DNA of 62,799 nt from Onstottus_B arcticum (GTDB lineage: Bacteria; Acidobacteriota; Blastocatellia; UBA7656), in assembly GCA_038040485.1 (NCBI GenBank), contig JBBPIE010000038.1, forward strand, positions 1 to 62,799, read 5' to 3'. A model generated the notes under the pieces. The model was given only the letters and a program-made list of their open reading frames with translations, was not told the origin of the DNA and searched no databases. Shown in pieces: positions 25,438-38,463 of the stretch; position 1 is the stretch's first letter; each line of letters opens with the position of its first letter. The position numbers and the translations under genes are program-made.

Positions 25438-26445
25438 GTGCGAGAAAATCTCTTACGGGCTCGCTTTGTCCAAGCCCTGGTTGGAGCTGTAGTTGCGCTT
25501 ACGGTAGGTTTTGTTTCCGAGTGCGTCGCGCAGGCGGCTAACCTGCAGGTGAAAACGTGGGATCTTAGACTGACTGCGGTGCGCGCGTGTCCTCCGTCCG
25601 CTGTTGCGGTGCAAACAGAAGAGATGTCAGACGTTCCGCTGGCGCCCGAACAAAAGAAACGACTGGAACCCACAGCCCCCGTTCTCTCCGCTGTCGAAAT
25701 CTTCGAGGGCAAGAATAAGATCGATGGCCGCCCGGGGAGCCCGTCCGCCCAACCAATAACGGCAGATACACCGGCCGCTGACAACTCCGGTGCGGCAAAC
25801 GGCCAGCCCGAGGAAAGAGATGGTTTTCGATGGGGAGGCGCGGTCAGGCAGTCACTGTTCTTTCTGGGGATCCTAAACGGCGTTAGGATGGCTACCGAGC
25901 CGGAATCGCGGGCCGGCTTGCGCGGGCCCTTTTTCAAGGATTACTTCGCTACGGCAAAAAAACTGCGAGGGTGGAGAGATGGCGATCGGTTCCTCGTGAA
26001 CTATATCGGCCACCCGATGCAAGGTGCAGTAAGCGGATTCGTCCAGATTCACAATGACCCCAAAGCGCGCCAGGAATTAGGCATGAGCAAGGCATATTGG
26101 CATAGCCGGCTGAAAGCGATGGGTTGGGCGGCGCTCTTCAGCACTCAGTTCGAACTCGGCCCGATCAGTGAAGCCTCGCTTGGCAACGTCGGATTGAACC
26201 AACGCGACAATACCAAACACCCTATGGCTTGGGTTGATCTCATCGTGACTCCGACCGTAGGGACAGCGTGGCTGGTTGGCGAAGACGCGTTGGACCGCTA
26301 TGTCGTGCGTCGCGTAGAAAGCAAAGTATCAAATCGGGTGGTGCGATTGCTGGTCAGAAGCTTTCTCAACCCGAGCCGGAGTATGTCTAACGTCCTGCGT
26401 CTAAAATACCCGTGGCACCGCGATAGTAGAACGCTCGGGCCATAG
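25438..26445 (+). CDS. Exported protein of unknown function
   Basis: A 335-residue protein from GTG 25438 with an N-terminal signal peptide (about 1-33, ending CVAQA), a Pro/Ala-rich linker (~60-125) and a globular C-terminal domain with FLVNYIGHPMQGAVSGFVQI and HPMAWVDLIVTPTVGTAWLVG, which looks like a membrane-associated helical bundle. Similar proteins occur in acidobacteria as DUF3943-like hypotheticals, from memory. GGGGG lies upstream. No functional partner is adjacent. Confidence 0.7.
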   Translation: MRENLLRARFVQALVGAVVALTVGFVSECVAQAANLQVKTWDLRLTAVRACPPSAVAVQTEEMSDVPLAPEQKKRLEPTAPVLSAVEIFEGKNKIDGRPGSPSAQPITADTPAADNSGAANGQPEERDGFRWGGAVRQSLFFLGILNGVRMATEPESRAGLRGPFFKDYFATAKKLRGWRDGDRFLVNYIGHPMQGAVSGFVQIHNDPKARQELGMSKAYWHSRLKAMGWAALFSTQFELGPISEASLGNVGLNQRDNTKHPMAWVDLIVTPTVGTAWLVGEDALDRYVVRRVESKVSNRVVRLLVRSFLNPSRSMSNVLRLKYPWHRDSRTLGP

Positions 26446-26465
26446 CTCGAAATGGGCGACAATAG

Positions 26466-26639
26466 ATGAGCAATAAGTCCTCGCTTGCCTTCGTCATAGC
26501 GTCCTCTGTAGCCGCAGCCAACTTTCTTTCTCCAATAGACGTGATGGCATTCGTGGCGGATGAGATGAGTTACGAAGACGCCGCAAAGTTGCTCCACAGC
26601 CACGAAATGTTCAGCGCCGTGCAGACCATCACGCTTTAA
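26466..26639 (+). CDS. Possible small protein (57 residues)
   Basis: An open frame from ATG 26466 encoding MSNKSSLAFVIASSVAAANF, continuing to a TAA at 26637, with Ala-rich helical character. It begins 20 bases after the exported-protein gene. The ribosome site is weak and no family is recognised; it may be non-coding. Confidence 0.25.
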   Translation: MSNKSSLAFVIASSVAAANFLSPIDVMAFVADEMSYEDAAKLLHSHEMFSAVQTITL

Positions 26640-26795
26640 CTACTATCGCAACGAGAAAGGTTGCTGAAGTAATAAAGATTCACAGGCAGAGCGAACTAAT
26701 CCACGGCATTGAATTCTCATGGACATGGACTCCAAATGGAATTGGTAATGCGCTCAAATTAAGTTACCCACGGCAACAGGGTCACAGAAAACATG
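26640..26795. other. Possible gene remnant downstream of the metal island
   Basis: The plus strand holds a further ~60-codon open frame in another phase, with the coding-like string ELIHGIEFSWTWTPNGIG, but no start codon in a sensible place. It may be the tail of a gene broken by frameshift together with the small ORF at 26466. Not identified. Confidence 0.25.
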
Positions 26796-29024
26796 TCAGA
26801 AGAACCTCACAGTATAAGTGAGTCGCACGCCGCGACCGATCTCCGGCGCCAAGTCTTTGATGAAGGAGAGGTGGTTGCGATACAGGCGGTCACCGAGGTT
26901 GAAAGCGTTGACCGAAAAGATGTGCGCGGCGTGCTGCTGCGCGAGCGTGTAAGACGCGAGGACGTTGAAGACTGCATACCCCGCGGTGCGCGTCTCCAGC
27001 GGGAACAGCCTGTTCTGATCCTTCGCCAACACGACTTCAGGCCGAATGCTGACACCTTGGTAATGAGCGTCGAATCCGACGCGGCCGCGCAGCGGCGGGA
27101 TGCGAGGCAGAGGGGTGCCGTCCTTCAACTCGGCGCGCACGTAGTCCAGCCCGAGGTTGATATCTACATTCGGGTGCACCGTGAAATCCGCAGAGACTTC
27201 GGTTCCCAGATAGCGGCTGTCGTCTTGGTCGTAGCGCTTCACGGGTAGTCCATCCTCGAAGTCGATCTCTCCGTCTCCGTTCGCGTCCTGCGGCGCCAGG
27301 AACACAAAGTCGGTGATCCTGTAGTAGTACACGTTGCCCTCCAGATGCACGCGCTTCGACGTGTGTCGCAGTGACAGGTCAATGCCGTTGCCCAGTTCGC
27401 GCGGGAGGGTCGGGTTGCCGATCTCAAACGTCAACGTGCCGACGTGAGGTCCGAAAAAGTACAACTCTTCAAGCGCGGGCGCGCGGTATGAGCGTGAGTA
27501 ATTGGCGACGAACGCGCCGCCCTTCCACAACTCAACGCGGACACCGGCGGCACCCGAGAATCCTGTGAATGACCGCCGCAAAAGGCTGGCATCTGTCGGC
27601 CGATAGCGATTGTTTTCGACCCTGCCGCCAAACTGGAACTTGACCCGCTCGAGATTGAGTTCCTCCAGCCCGAAGACGGAGAACGCCTTCTGATTGATCG
27701 TTCCCGGCACCAGAGACTCTGCGCCGGTGATCGCGAAATCACGACCGAGGCCTTCAAAGCCGAAGCGGCCGGTCAGCCGCCCCTTCTTCCGCTGGTCGAA
27801 CAAGCCGCGATACGAGAACGCGTTATTAGTGAAGACCGAGCCCACCTCGCCGTTCTCCAGCTCCTGGCGGCGGTAGTTGTTGTAGGTGAGAGTAAGGCCG
27901 AAGCCATTGACGAATGAATCTAAATTGCGGAAGCCGCCACTCGCGCGCAGGTTGTGATAGCGGTCCGCCGCCGTGATCTGCGCTTCTTCCTCTTCGGCTT
28001 CGCCCCCGGCCTCAAACCTACCGGCGAAAGGGATGCCGTAGAGCCGGTTGTCGTAGGTGTAGCTGGCTTTGAAAAAGGCCTTCTCGGCGTAGTAGCCTAC
28101 GCCTCCGCTGCCCACTCCCTCGCGCACACTCGAGTTTGGTATTCTGCCGATGGGGGTGTTGTAGTCGCCAGTGCGCTGTCCTGTGCCATTTGCCCGGAAC
28201 ATCCAGCGGCGAAAACCGAACTCGACGCCGCCGCTGACCGCAGCTTGATTGTTAGTCGTGCCGCCAATGCCAGTTAAGTAACCGACGGCCGGATGGACGT
28301 CGTCGTCATGACCGGTCACTGCGTTGACCACGCCGCCGATGGCGTTCGAGCCGTAGAGCAGCGTCGCCGGCCCCCTCACCACTTCGACGCGTTCAAGCGA
28401 GAGCACGTCGATCGGGTCGGCGTTGTCGGCAGACTGCGAACCGATGCCGCCAACGCGGATCCCGTCCTGCAGGACGATAACCCGGTCCCCATCGAAGCCG
28501 CGGATCACCGGACGGGCTGGGCCAGGGCCGAACCCGCGTTTCGCCACGCCCGGCTCCTTCTCCAGCACTTCGCCGAGGGACGGGTGGCTCTCCTGGGTGA
28601 GCTTCGTGGTGTCGAGCGCCGCTACGGACTGGAAAGCCTCAAGAGTCGACTGTTCGCTGCCCGAAGCGGTGACCGTGACTTGCTCGCGCAGGCCGGTCAA
28701 TTGCAACTGGAAGTCGGCGGTCGTAGGCGCACCTCCCGAGACTGATATGGTCCGCGCAACGTCAGGGAATCCTTCGAAGTGCACGATGATCGTATAGGAA
28801 CCCGGGGGCACGTCGGGGAATTCGTACACACCTTGTTCATTCGTTTCGACACTGCGGCGCAACTGCACGATGCGGAGTGTGACGTTGTGCAAGGGCTTGC
28901 CGTTGGTTTCATAAGTTATCGTGCCGCGTAGTGTGCCATTCGTCTGGCTAAAGCTCTGTATGGGCAGACTACCCACCAAAACCACAAGAAGTGAAAGAGC
29001 GGAAATTGATTTCTTTACTTGCAT
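26796..29024 (-). CDS. TonB-dependent outer-membrane receptor
   Basis: A 742-residue receptor for TonB-energised import. From the ATG at 29024 (GGAGAA upstream) there is a signal peptide (1-~27), a carboxypeptidase-regulatory-like beta domain (~30-115, GTLRGTITYETNGKPLHNVT), a plug domain (~130-240, with GFDGDRVIVLQDGIRVGG and VVRGPATLLYGSNAIGGVVN), and a 22-strand barrel ending in FF. Placed next to a DUF2946-like gene and CDF/Cus efflux, it most likely handles a metal or metal chelate. An acidic loop (GGEAEEEEAQ) in the barrel fits cation binding. No TonB box can be assigned with confidence. Confidence 0.93.
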   Translation of the reverse strand: MQVKKSISALSLLVVLVGSLPIQSFSQTNGTLRGTITYETNGKPLHNVTLRIVQLRRSVETNEQGVYEFPDVPPGSYTIIVHFEGFPDVARTISVSGGAPTTADFQLQLTGLREQVTVTASGSEQSTLEAFQSVAALDTTKLTQESHPSLGEVLEKEPGVAKRGFGPGPARPVIRGFDGDRVIVLQDGIRVGGIGSQSADNADPIDVLSLERVEVVRGPATLLYGSNAIGGVVNAVTGHDDDVHPAVGYLTGIGGTTNNQAAVSGGVEFGFRRWMFRANGTGQRTGDYNTPIGRIPNSSVREGVGSGGVGYYAEKAFFKASYTYDNRLYGIPFAGRFEAGGEAEEEEAQITAADRYHNLRASGGFRNLDSFVNGFGLTLTYNNYRRQELENGEVGSVFTNNAFSYRGLFDQRKKGRLTGRFGFEGLGRDFAITGAESLVPGTINQKAFSVFGLEELNLERVKFQFGGRVENNRYRPTDASLLRRSFTGFSGAAGVRVELWKGGAFVANYSRSYRAPALEELYFFGPHVGTLTFEIGNPTLPRELGNGIDLSLRHTSKRVHLEGNVYYYRITDFVFLAPQDANGDGEIDFEDGLPVKRYDQDDSRYLGTEVSADFTVHPNVDINLGLDYVRAELKDGTPLPRIPPLRGRVGFDAHYQGVSIRPEVVLAKDQNRLFPLETRTAGYAVFNVLASYTLAQQHAAHIFSVNAFNLGDRLYRNHLSFIKDLAPEIGRGVRLTYTVRFF

Positions 29025-29235
29025 AACCAGTTCTCCTATGAAAGTAGAATTAATTTCAGACCATCGCGCAGGTGCAACATACGAAATGGCCGTCATAGGC
29101 GCCTTGCCGCGAGTTCGTTTTCATGCGACCGATGCTCGACATGGAACGCCTCCCCAAGAGAGTTCCTAGCGTCCGCTGGAAATGAGTCGGTCCGGTCAGA
29201 ATCTACGGGAGATGCAAGGCTGCCGGCGGTAGGAG

Positions 29236-29613
29236 TTATGCAAGTGGCGGTGCCCGATCTGATGGAACAAGAGCCGAACAATGCGCCTGGGCACTCACTA
29301 AGTGAAATTCAGAGCACGCCCGCTGCCCGATGAACTCGATTAATAACAAAGAACCTGGTTTACCCGATGAAAACACGCGCTGCAATTGACACAGTTGACA
29401 TCGCAGGTGATCATTCTGACTTTGATTTTGCTCTGAACGTCCATCACCGTCTGGTCTCAAAAGACGCGCTTGAGATTCTGCCTCGCAGGAATTGATGGGA
29501 TGATGATGAAAAGTGCTTACGAACAGCGCGTGGGCTACGAGGCCGAGCATTACGAGAGTCGTAACACTCGATGTAGGCTTGCGTCTGGTTGTGCGGTTTG
29601 CGCGAAATCTCAA
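29236..29613 (-). CDS. DUF2946-like Cys/His-rich exported protein
   Basis: A 125-residue protein from TTG 29613 (GGAGAG eight bases upstream): a basic N-terminus and one signal/anchor helix (LVMLGLVAHALFVST) followed by FHHHPINSC and a DHLRCQLCQLQR motif. The His cluster plus CxxC layout matches DUF2946-type proteins encoded beside TonB receptors in copper-related loci. Probable periplasmic metal-binding protein; an ATG at 29550 is an alternative start but would remove the basic N-terminus. Confidence 0.65.
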   Translation of the reverse strand: MRFRANRTTRRKPTSSVTTLVMLGLVAHALFVSTFHHHPINSCEAESQARLLRPDGDGRSEQNQSQNDHLRCQLCQLQRVFSSGKPGSLLLIEFIGQRACSEFHLVSAQAHCSALVPSDRAPPLA

Positions 29614-29726
29614 ATCGCAGGCTCTCCAAGCCTCTGAATCAGTTGGGGCGTCTGGCCCGAGACGAAAACCATACCTACGCCATCCATAACAGACCGATTA
29701 CCGACAACTACAAGGTAAGTGCGGTA

Positions 29727-30812
29727 TTAATGCGAATGAACAGGTAACGCATCATGCGCATGCTCCTCAATCCCATGGAACCGCTCCCCTGAAGCATTTG
29801 GCGGGTCGATGTGGATTGTTGCGCCGGACAGAAACTGCAACTTGTGCAAGAGCGCATGGCGCGCCTTTGTGGCAATATCATGTCCCTCTTCCACGGTAAG
29901 CCCTTCGGCCACGGTCAGGTTTACCTCGGCATGCATCCGGTGTCCTAACCACCGTACCCTCACTTCGGTGACATCCTCTACTCTATCGGCGCGTTTTGCT
30001 TCAACTTTGATTTTGTCAACGACATCGGGATCGACTCCATCAAGCAGCCGGGTGAAAACTGCAGCGGCGGATTCCCACACGATTCGGAGGATGAGAAGAG
30101 TTATAAGAATGCCGACGATAGGATCGGCCAACGGGTAGCCCAGCCAGACCCCGAGCGCGCCGAATAATACCGCCAAACTGGTGAAGCCATCTACACGAGC
30201 ATGATAACCATCGGCAACTAATGCGGCGCTTCCAATTTCTTTGCCGACCTTGATGCGAAAGATGGCCACGCCCTCATTTCCCAGGAAGCCGACTATTGAA
30301 GCAACAACAACAGCCCACAAATACCCAATCGGCTGCGGATGAAGCAATCGCTGTATAGATTCGTAAGCGGCAATGATCGCGCTGGCCAGGATGGTGAGCA
30401 CGATGGCGACGCCTGCCAGATCTTCAACGCGACCGTAGCCGTAGGTGAACCGCTTGCTGGGCTTGCGTTTTGCCAGGGTGAAGGCAATCCACAGTGGGAC
30501 AGCGGTCGCGGCATCACCCACGTTGTGAATCGTATCGGCTAGCAAAGCCACACTCCCCGAAAACCAGACGATCACAAGCTGGAATACGGCGGTGGCGAAT
30601 AATACAACGAACGACCATTTAATAGCCCAGATGCCACGTTGAGTGGTGAGAATAGCCGGATCTATCGTTCCGTGCGTGTGACCGTGGGGAGCATAGTCCT
30701 GTCCGTGTTCATCAGAGGTGCGTGGCTTTGCATCATGCGCATGTTCTTGATGGTCGTGCGAAACGCCATGTTCATGCGAGTGTTCTTCGTGCGAATCTTT
30801 ATTACTCGACAT
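29727..30812 (-). CDS. Cation diffusion facilitator (CzcD/ZitB-type) exporter
   Basis: A 361-residue CDF protein that exports divalent cations such as Zn, Co or Cd in exchange for protons. The N-terminus (1-45) is extremely His/Asp-rich; the membrane domain has LLADTIHNVGDA in helix 2 and ALVADGYHARVDG in helix 5, with the metal-site His/Asp residues, and a C-terminal cytoplasmic ferredoxin-like domain ends in another His-rich tail (HAHDALPVHSH). It follows the heavy-metal-binding protein gene on the same strand after a ~95-base gap. Confidence 0.95.
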   Translation of the reverse strand: MSSNKDSHEEHSHEHGVSHDHQEHAHDAKPRTSDEHGQDYAPHGHTHGTIDPAILTTQRGIWAIKWSFVVLFATAVFQLVIVWFSGSVALLADTIHNVGDAATAVPLWIAFTLAKRKPSKRFTYGYGRVEDLAGVAIVLTILASAIIAAYESIQRLLHPQPIGYLWAVVVASIVGFLGNEGVAIFRIKVGKEIGSAALVADGYHARVDGFTSLAVLFGALGVWLGYPLADPIVGILITLLILRIVWESAAAVFTRLLDGVDPDVVDKIKVEAKRADRVEDVTEVRVRWLGHRMHAEVNLTVAEGLTVEEGHDIATKARHALLHKLQFLSGATIHIDPPNASGERFHGIEEHAHDALPVHSH

Positions 30813-30906
30813 CTCTATTCCCTATAAGCCAACCCTCATGCCTAATCATCTCCACGCGACTGCCGGTCATAAATTGCCTACGCCTTAGCGCAGGAGACTA
30901 AGGTGT

Positions 30907-32067
30907 TCATTTCATTCTTTTCGCTTCGACCGTGAAGGTTACCGTCGTAAGCGTGTCGCCGCGAAGGAACTGAGCCCAGATGCGAAAAATTCCCGGGTGT
31001 GGAAACAGCGCTTCGAAGGTCACTCTAGGTCCGGCCAAGAACAGACTTTCATCAATTATATCCGGGTCCAGGGGATCAGGCGGCAACTCTTCCGAGTGCG
31101 AGTGAATATATTCGATCTGGTCTTTGCTTAGAATCAAGGCATGCCCGAAAGAGCCAAGGTACGGCGAGAGGTCTTTGATCGGCTCACCGGTTTTTGCATC
31201 GGTCAGATGGTATACGAGATGGGTTGGATATCCGGTAACGATTTCCGGCGGTTCAAGCTTCAATTCTACTTTCAGATTATTTAGCGTCTTCGCCTTCAAA
31301 GAGGAAAACTCGACTCCGAGTCTTTCAGCGTTCTCTTTGGTGATTTTTTCGCCCTCGCAAATCTTCGTCAGGATCGCATCAGGCTTAATGCTCGGAATCC
31401 CGGCAGACAAATCGGTCTTGAAGTCCACCGTTGTAATGCTTCGTTGTAACACCTGCGGTGTGCCCGCGAGCGGGTAAAAATCCGTGTAAATCTTATAGTG
31501 GCCGCGTAGCGGCAAGGAGGTTTCAATCGCGAAGCTGCCGTCGTTGTTGTACGCCGGGTGAATGTGTTGGAATTGGGTTAAGTCCTGACTGATGATAAAA
31601 AGGTGAAGCTTCTTTTCGTGAAGAAGCCCGAAGTCTTTTACCAAGACGCCTGTTTTCGGATTAAGAATCCGGAATTTCAACTTCATCTTTTCGTTGGGCT
31701 TCGGAGCGGCCGGTGAGACTTCCATCTTCAAATCGAAATCGTCCGCGACTTCAGGTAGCACAGGTATGAGTTCCATTCCGCACTTGGGACATTTGCCCTT
31801 CGCGTTGCTGCGGACTGACGGGTGCATCGAACATGCATACTCTCCCTCTACAATGGCGCCTGGCTTTGATTGACTATCCTCGCCCTTCGTAACTTGTCTC
31901 TGACTTCGAACAGGAAGGTGTTCTTTAACTCCCGCGTCATAGCCCGGCGTTGCCTGACTCGCGACTCCTGACTCTGTACTCCGTACGCTCTCTGCTGTTA
32001 CCACAATTGGGCGAGGAAAGCTGAGCCCCGATGAAGAAAGTGTGATGATCAAAACAGCACGAAGCAT
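30907..32067 (-). CDS. Exported protein with heavy-metal-binding domain (YHS-like CxMHP)
   Basis: A 386-residue exported protein. ATG 32067 has AGGAG five bases upstream and is preferred over a TTG overlapping the cusA stop. After the signal peptide (MLRAVLIITLSSSGLSF), EYACSMHPSVRSNAKGKCPK with GMELIP is the heavy-metal-binding domain found in CusB-type adaptors and copper ATPases. The rest resembles periplasmic domains with repeats of Ig-like folds (HLFIISQDLTQFQHIHPAY, then LVYHLTDAKTGEPIKDLSPY with HALILSKDQIEYIHSHSEE). A role as a metallochaperone for the Cus pump or for CDF is an inference from position. Confidence 0.82.
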   Translation of the reverse strand: MLRAVLIITLSSSGLSFPRPIVVTAESVRSTESGVASQATPGYDAGVKEHLPVRSQRQVTKGEDSQSKPGAIVEGEYACSMHPSVRSNAKGKCPKCGMELIPVLPEVADDFDLKMEVSPAAPKPNEKMKLKFRILNPKTGVLVKDFGLLHEKKLHLFIISQDLTQFQHIHPAYNNDGSFAIETSLPLRGHYKIYTDFYPLAGTPQVLQRSITTVDFKTDLSAGIPSIKPDAILTKICEGEKITKENAERLGVEFSSLKAKTLNNLKVELKLEPPEIVTGYPTHLVYHLTDAKTGEPIKDLSPYLGSFGHALILSKDQIEYIHSHSEELPPDPLDPDIIDESLFLAGPRVTFEALFPHPGIFRIWAQFLRGDTLTTVTFTVEAKRMK

Positions 32068-32102
32068 ACCGGCTCCTGATGAATTTAAGGTTCGACTCAG
32101 CC

Positions 32103-35228
<3,126 letters not shown>

Positions 35229-35291
35229 AGATTATCGTTTGAAACCATGAGAGCAGCTGCCAGGGTTTTCGGTCATAGCTCGCCACTCCAA

Positions 35292-36662
35292 TTACGTCTC
35301 GTGTGAATGCGCGCCTGCGTCCGCCGGCCGAAGCTCTTGCAGCCTGATCTGATAAGCTCCCTGAGTGACAACGCGCTCTCCCGGTTGTAGACCCGAAAGC
35401 ACCGCAACCTTGTTGCCGTATTCATCGCCAACCGTAACTTCACGGCGTTGGAACTCCTCGCCCGAAAGCATGACATAGACAATCTTCTTGCCTTCATTGT
35501 CTAGGACAGCCTCCTTCGGAATGATCAAGGCATCGGCCCCCTCTCCTGCATCAAGCCGCACGTTGGCTTGCATACCAATACGCAGCGTGCCGTCACGGTT
35601 CGGCACCTCAAAGGTGACAGTTGCGGCGCGCGACTGCTCGTTGATTACAGCTCCGATATCCAGGATTTTGCCGCTGAACTCAACCCCCGGATAGGCAGAA
35701 GTCGTGAAGACGGGCTTAGCCTGACGGCTTAGGAAAGACAGATCGCGCTCGAATATTGGCGCTTCAACCCAGACAGTATCGAGGTTTATTATCTCGACGA
35801 TCTGCTCTCCTGGCGCGACCTGCTCGCCCATAGCCTTGCTGACCTTGACGACCATCCCTGAGATCGGCGCGCTCACTGTATAGCTGGTTGAAACACCAAT
35901 TCCGCCCAGTCTCCCCTCAGACCCTCCTAACGCTTTGGCCTGCTCGGTGGCGGCGGCGAGGTTGGCCTGCGCCGCTTTGTAGTCAGCCTCGGCTGCCTGA
36001 AGCTGGCGCAGCGAATAAGCTTTGCGGTCGTAGAGTCGCTGTGCGCGCTCGTATTCGATCTTCGCCTGGTTAAGCCGGACTTGCGCTTCGTTCGCAACCT
36101 GGATGAGACGCCGGCGCTCCCCATCTATGCGGGATTGCTCAATGCGTAGCTGGGCATTGCCTGCTGCGATCTGTGCGCTCTCAGCGGCTGTAGGTCTCTG
36201 GGTCAACACGGCGAGCGTTTGCCCTTGTTTGACCTGTTGCCCGACGCGAGGGAGTTGGCCGCCTGAGAGGATGCCGCCGACAGGCGGGGCTACGATTGCT
36301 TGATTGTGTTGCGCTGGAATAACCCGCCCTGTCGAAGTGATCTGTCGCGCCACCCATTCCTTTTCGGCTTTGGCCAGTTTCATCCTGATAAGCCACTGCT
36401 GCTCCATGAGGAACTTAACTGTACCGGTAGGATTACCCGCAGCAGGTGCGGCGTCTTGCTCTGCTGGCGTAGCGGTCTGCCGCAAGAATGAAAAACTGAT
36501 TATCGCAACGATGGCGACCGTGATTGCACCCACTATGATCCACCGATTCCGGGTCATGGTAAAACGTTGGCTCTCCGTGTAGCCGAAATCCGGTGACGCT
36601 TCATCTAGGTTCACTTCGGCCGCCCGTGCGCTGCGTTCGACCTCATCTTTGCTCTTTGTCAT
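35292..36662 (-). CDS. cusB: RND efflux periplasmic adaptor (CusB/CzcB type)
   Basis: Membrane-fusion protein linking the RND pump to the outer-membrane channel. A single N-terminal helix (about residues 26-46, WIIVGAITVAIVAIISFSFL) anchors it; VAPPVGGILSGGQLPRVGQQ opens the lipoyl half-motif, a long alpha-hairpin of ~120 residues rich in Ala, Gln, Arg and Leu follows, then the beta-barrel and membrane-proximal domains. The ATG at 36662 is chosen over an upstream TTG. There is no N-terminal metal-binding YHS domain; that function may be supplied by the protein encoded at 30907-32067. Confidence 0.92.
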   Translation of the reverse strand: MTKSKDEVERSARAAEVNLDEASPDFGYTESQRFTMTRNRWIIVGAITVAIVAIISFSFLRQTATPAEQDAAPAAGNPTGTVKFLMEQQWLIRMKLAKAEKEWVARQITSTGRVIPAQHNQAIVAPPVGGILSGGQLPRVGQQVKQGQTLAVLTQRPTAAESAQIAAGNAQLRIEQSRIDGERRRLIQVANEAQVRLNQAKIEYERAQRLYDRKAYSLRQLQAAEADYKAAQANLAAATEQAKALGGSEGRLGGIGVSTSYTVSAPISGMVVKVSKAMGEQVAPGEQIVEIINLDTVWVEAPIFERDLSFLSRQAKPVFTTSAYPGVEFSGKILDIGAVINEQSRAATVTFEVPNRDGTLRIGMQANVRLDAGEGADALIIPKEAVLDNEGKKIVYVMLSGEEFQRREVTVGDEYGNKVAVLSGLQPGERVVTQGAYQIRLQELRPADAGAHSHET

Positions 36663-36689
36663 AATTAGCAATTCTCTGGGTATCTGTCT

Positions 36690-38009
36690 TCAGGGCTTAA
36701 GCTGTTTCCCGACGGCTTGCTCCAACATCAAGATGCTGGTCTGGTAATCGAAGAGTGTGCGGTAATACTGCTGGCGGATGTCCGCGCGCGTTCGTTGTGC
36801 TTCGAGCAGGGGTAGCAACTCGGTTGCACCTTCCTGATACGCAGCAAGACTGATCGTATAGGATTCGTTAGACTGTTGTAACAACTCGCGCTGGAACGTG
36901 GCCACTTGATCGCGCGCCGTTTCATATCCACGATAGGCTGATTCTACTTCTGCGAGAGCGCGATTGCGGGCAATGGTCAGCTCTGTGTTCGCAATCTTCT
37001 CCTCAGCCGCGGCGCGAGCTATTCCGGCTTGGTTCCTGTCGTTGATTCGTAACGGGATCGTCACGCCGAATAGTAAGGTGTTATCTATCCCGACTCGCTT
37101 CACTCCTGCGAATGGCGTGATGTCCATCGAATTGCGAGCGTCCTCAAGAGCAATGCGGCGCTCAGCCAGCGTTACGCCAAGCTCCGCTGCCTTTACGTCA
37201 GCGCGATTCTGAAGCGCCGTCTCTTTTAGCGAAGCGAGATCGAGATTGATCGGCGCAAAGTTAAGCTCTCCCGCGACGGCTTCAACTCGTGAGAAGTCAG
37301 TCTCTCCAAGGAGATGAAGTAGTCTGATCACAGCCTGCCGCTGCCCTAGCTCCGCCTGCGCGAACGCCGAATCAAACTTCACGCGCTCAAGCTTAACCTT
37401 GAGCAGCTCGCCTTCTGCGATTGCGCCCTCCTCGAATCGAACCTTGTTGAACTTGATAAGGTCATCAAAGCTGGTGCGATTCTCCATAGCGTTGAACTGC
37501 GCGTAACGCGTCAGCACCGCTTCGTAGTAAGCGCGCTTTACTTCAAACATCCGCTGCCTAAGCACGTCGGCCAACTTCGCGTCGGCGACCGAGACGATGA
37601 GATCGGCCACTTCGCGGCGCAATCTTCGCTTACCGCCAAGCTCGAACGTCTGCGCGTATGTTGTCGAGACTTCATAGAGCCTGTTGAACGGCGTATCGCC
37701 CGACACTTTGAGGTTCTCGGCTGAGAAAGTGAAGCCGGGGTTAGGCCGGATCCGGGCTGCGATCTGTTCCGCGCGCGCTACATCAACTTGATAGCGCGCA
37801 GCCTCGATTGAGAGATTGCGCTGCAAGAAGCGGTCGATCACGCGATCAAGCGTGAGCTGGGATGAGAAGAAGTCTGATTGAGCTTGCGGGCTTGCGGCCG
37901 GCGTTGAGATGAATGGATTCGTAGCCGTTTGCGCAACCGCGTTACAACAGACAGCCAGCGCACCTAATAAAGACATCGCGAAGCGTGAAACCTGTCTGGT
38001 CAATTGCAT
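36690..38009 (-). CDS. cusC: TolC-family outer-membrane efflux protein (CusC/CzcC type)
   Basis: A 439-residue channel protein with a signal peptide (MQLTRQVSRFAMSLLGALAV to about Ala26) and two TolC-type repeats containing coiled-coil segments (for example AEEKIANTELTIARNRALAE, EGATELLPLLEAQRT). GGAG is found before the ATG at 38009. It completes the tripartite pump with the downstream adaptor and pump genes; spacing to cusB is 27 bases. Confidence 0.92.
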   Translation of the reverse strand: MQLTRQVSRFAMSLLGALAVCCNAVAQTATNPFISTPAASPQAQSDFFSSQLTLDRVIDRFLQRNLSIEAARYQVDVARAEQIAARIRPNPGFTFSAENLKVSGDTPFNRLYEVSTTYAQTFELGGKRRLRREVADLIVSVADAKLADVLRQRMFEVKRAYYEAVLTRYAQFNAMENRTSFDDLIKFNKVRFEEGAIAEGELLKVKLERVKFDSAFAQAELGQRQAVIRLLHLLGETDFSRVEAVAGELNFAPINLDLASLKETALQNRADVKAAELGVTLAERRIALEDARNSMDITPFAGVKRVGIDNTLLFGVTIPLRINDRNQAGIARAAAEEKIANTELTIARNRALAEVESAYRGYETARDQVATFQRELLQQSNESYTISLAAYQEGATELLPLLEAQRTRADIRQQYYRTLFDYQTSILMLEQAVGKQLKP

Positions 38010-38013
38010 CAAG

Positions 38014-38463
38014 TCACTCCACTTTGAAATCAGTCAGCGGCATGCGCTCGTCGAGCTTCTCATTCTTCACGTGAAACTCGACCGCGTAGTTGCCAGCGTT
38101 CGGAACAACAACATCGGCAACGTAGATCCCGGTAACTTTGCCGACCCGCGCTTTGGTCTGGGCGACTTCCGCGCCGCTGCCCTGTGAATGGATGGTCAAC
38201 GTCACTTCAGCTTGCTCGACCGGAGAGCCATCCGATAAGTCAGTGAGGTGGATTAAGAACTGACTTTTCTTCCCGGCCTTCAGCGAGTCATACTCGAAGA
38301 AGTTTTCGATTCGCTCTGTGAATTCCGTGCGCGATAAAGCCTCTTCCTCATCCGCCGTACTGGCTTTCTCTGCGCGAGAACATGCGAAGCCGCCAAGAAC
38401 GGTCAACGCTAACAGGGTCAGCAGCGTGCCTGACGAGGCTTTCAACATTTCCTTATCCTTCAT
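38014..38463 (-). CDS. FixH/CopC-like lipoprotein
   Basis: A 149-residue exported protein (ATG 38463; an ATG at 38448 with AAGGA upstream is an equally good start). A hydrophobic segment (SGTLLTLLALTVLGGFAC) ends in a possible lipobox cysteine. The rest is an Ig-like FixH/CopC-type beta-domain: QFLIHLTDLSDGSPVEQAEV and VVVPNAGNYAVEFHVKN. In metal-resistance operons such domains occur between the sensor and efflux genes as periplasmic metal-handling proteins. It ends only a few bases before cusC. Confidence 0.7.
   Translation of the reverse strand: MKDKEMLKASSGTLLTLLALTVLGGFACSRAEKASTADEEEALSRTEFTERIENFFEYDSLKAGKKSQFLIHLTDLSDGSPVEQAEVTLTIHSQGSGAEVAQTKARVGKVTGIYVADVVVPNAGNYAVEFHVKNEKLDERMPLTDFKVE

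Noticed and set aside
26298..26603. Minus-strand frame with an HExxH-like string (HECHH)
   Set aside because: It overlaps the exported-protein gene, whose frame looks better, and the rest of the translation has no protease domain.
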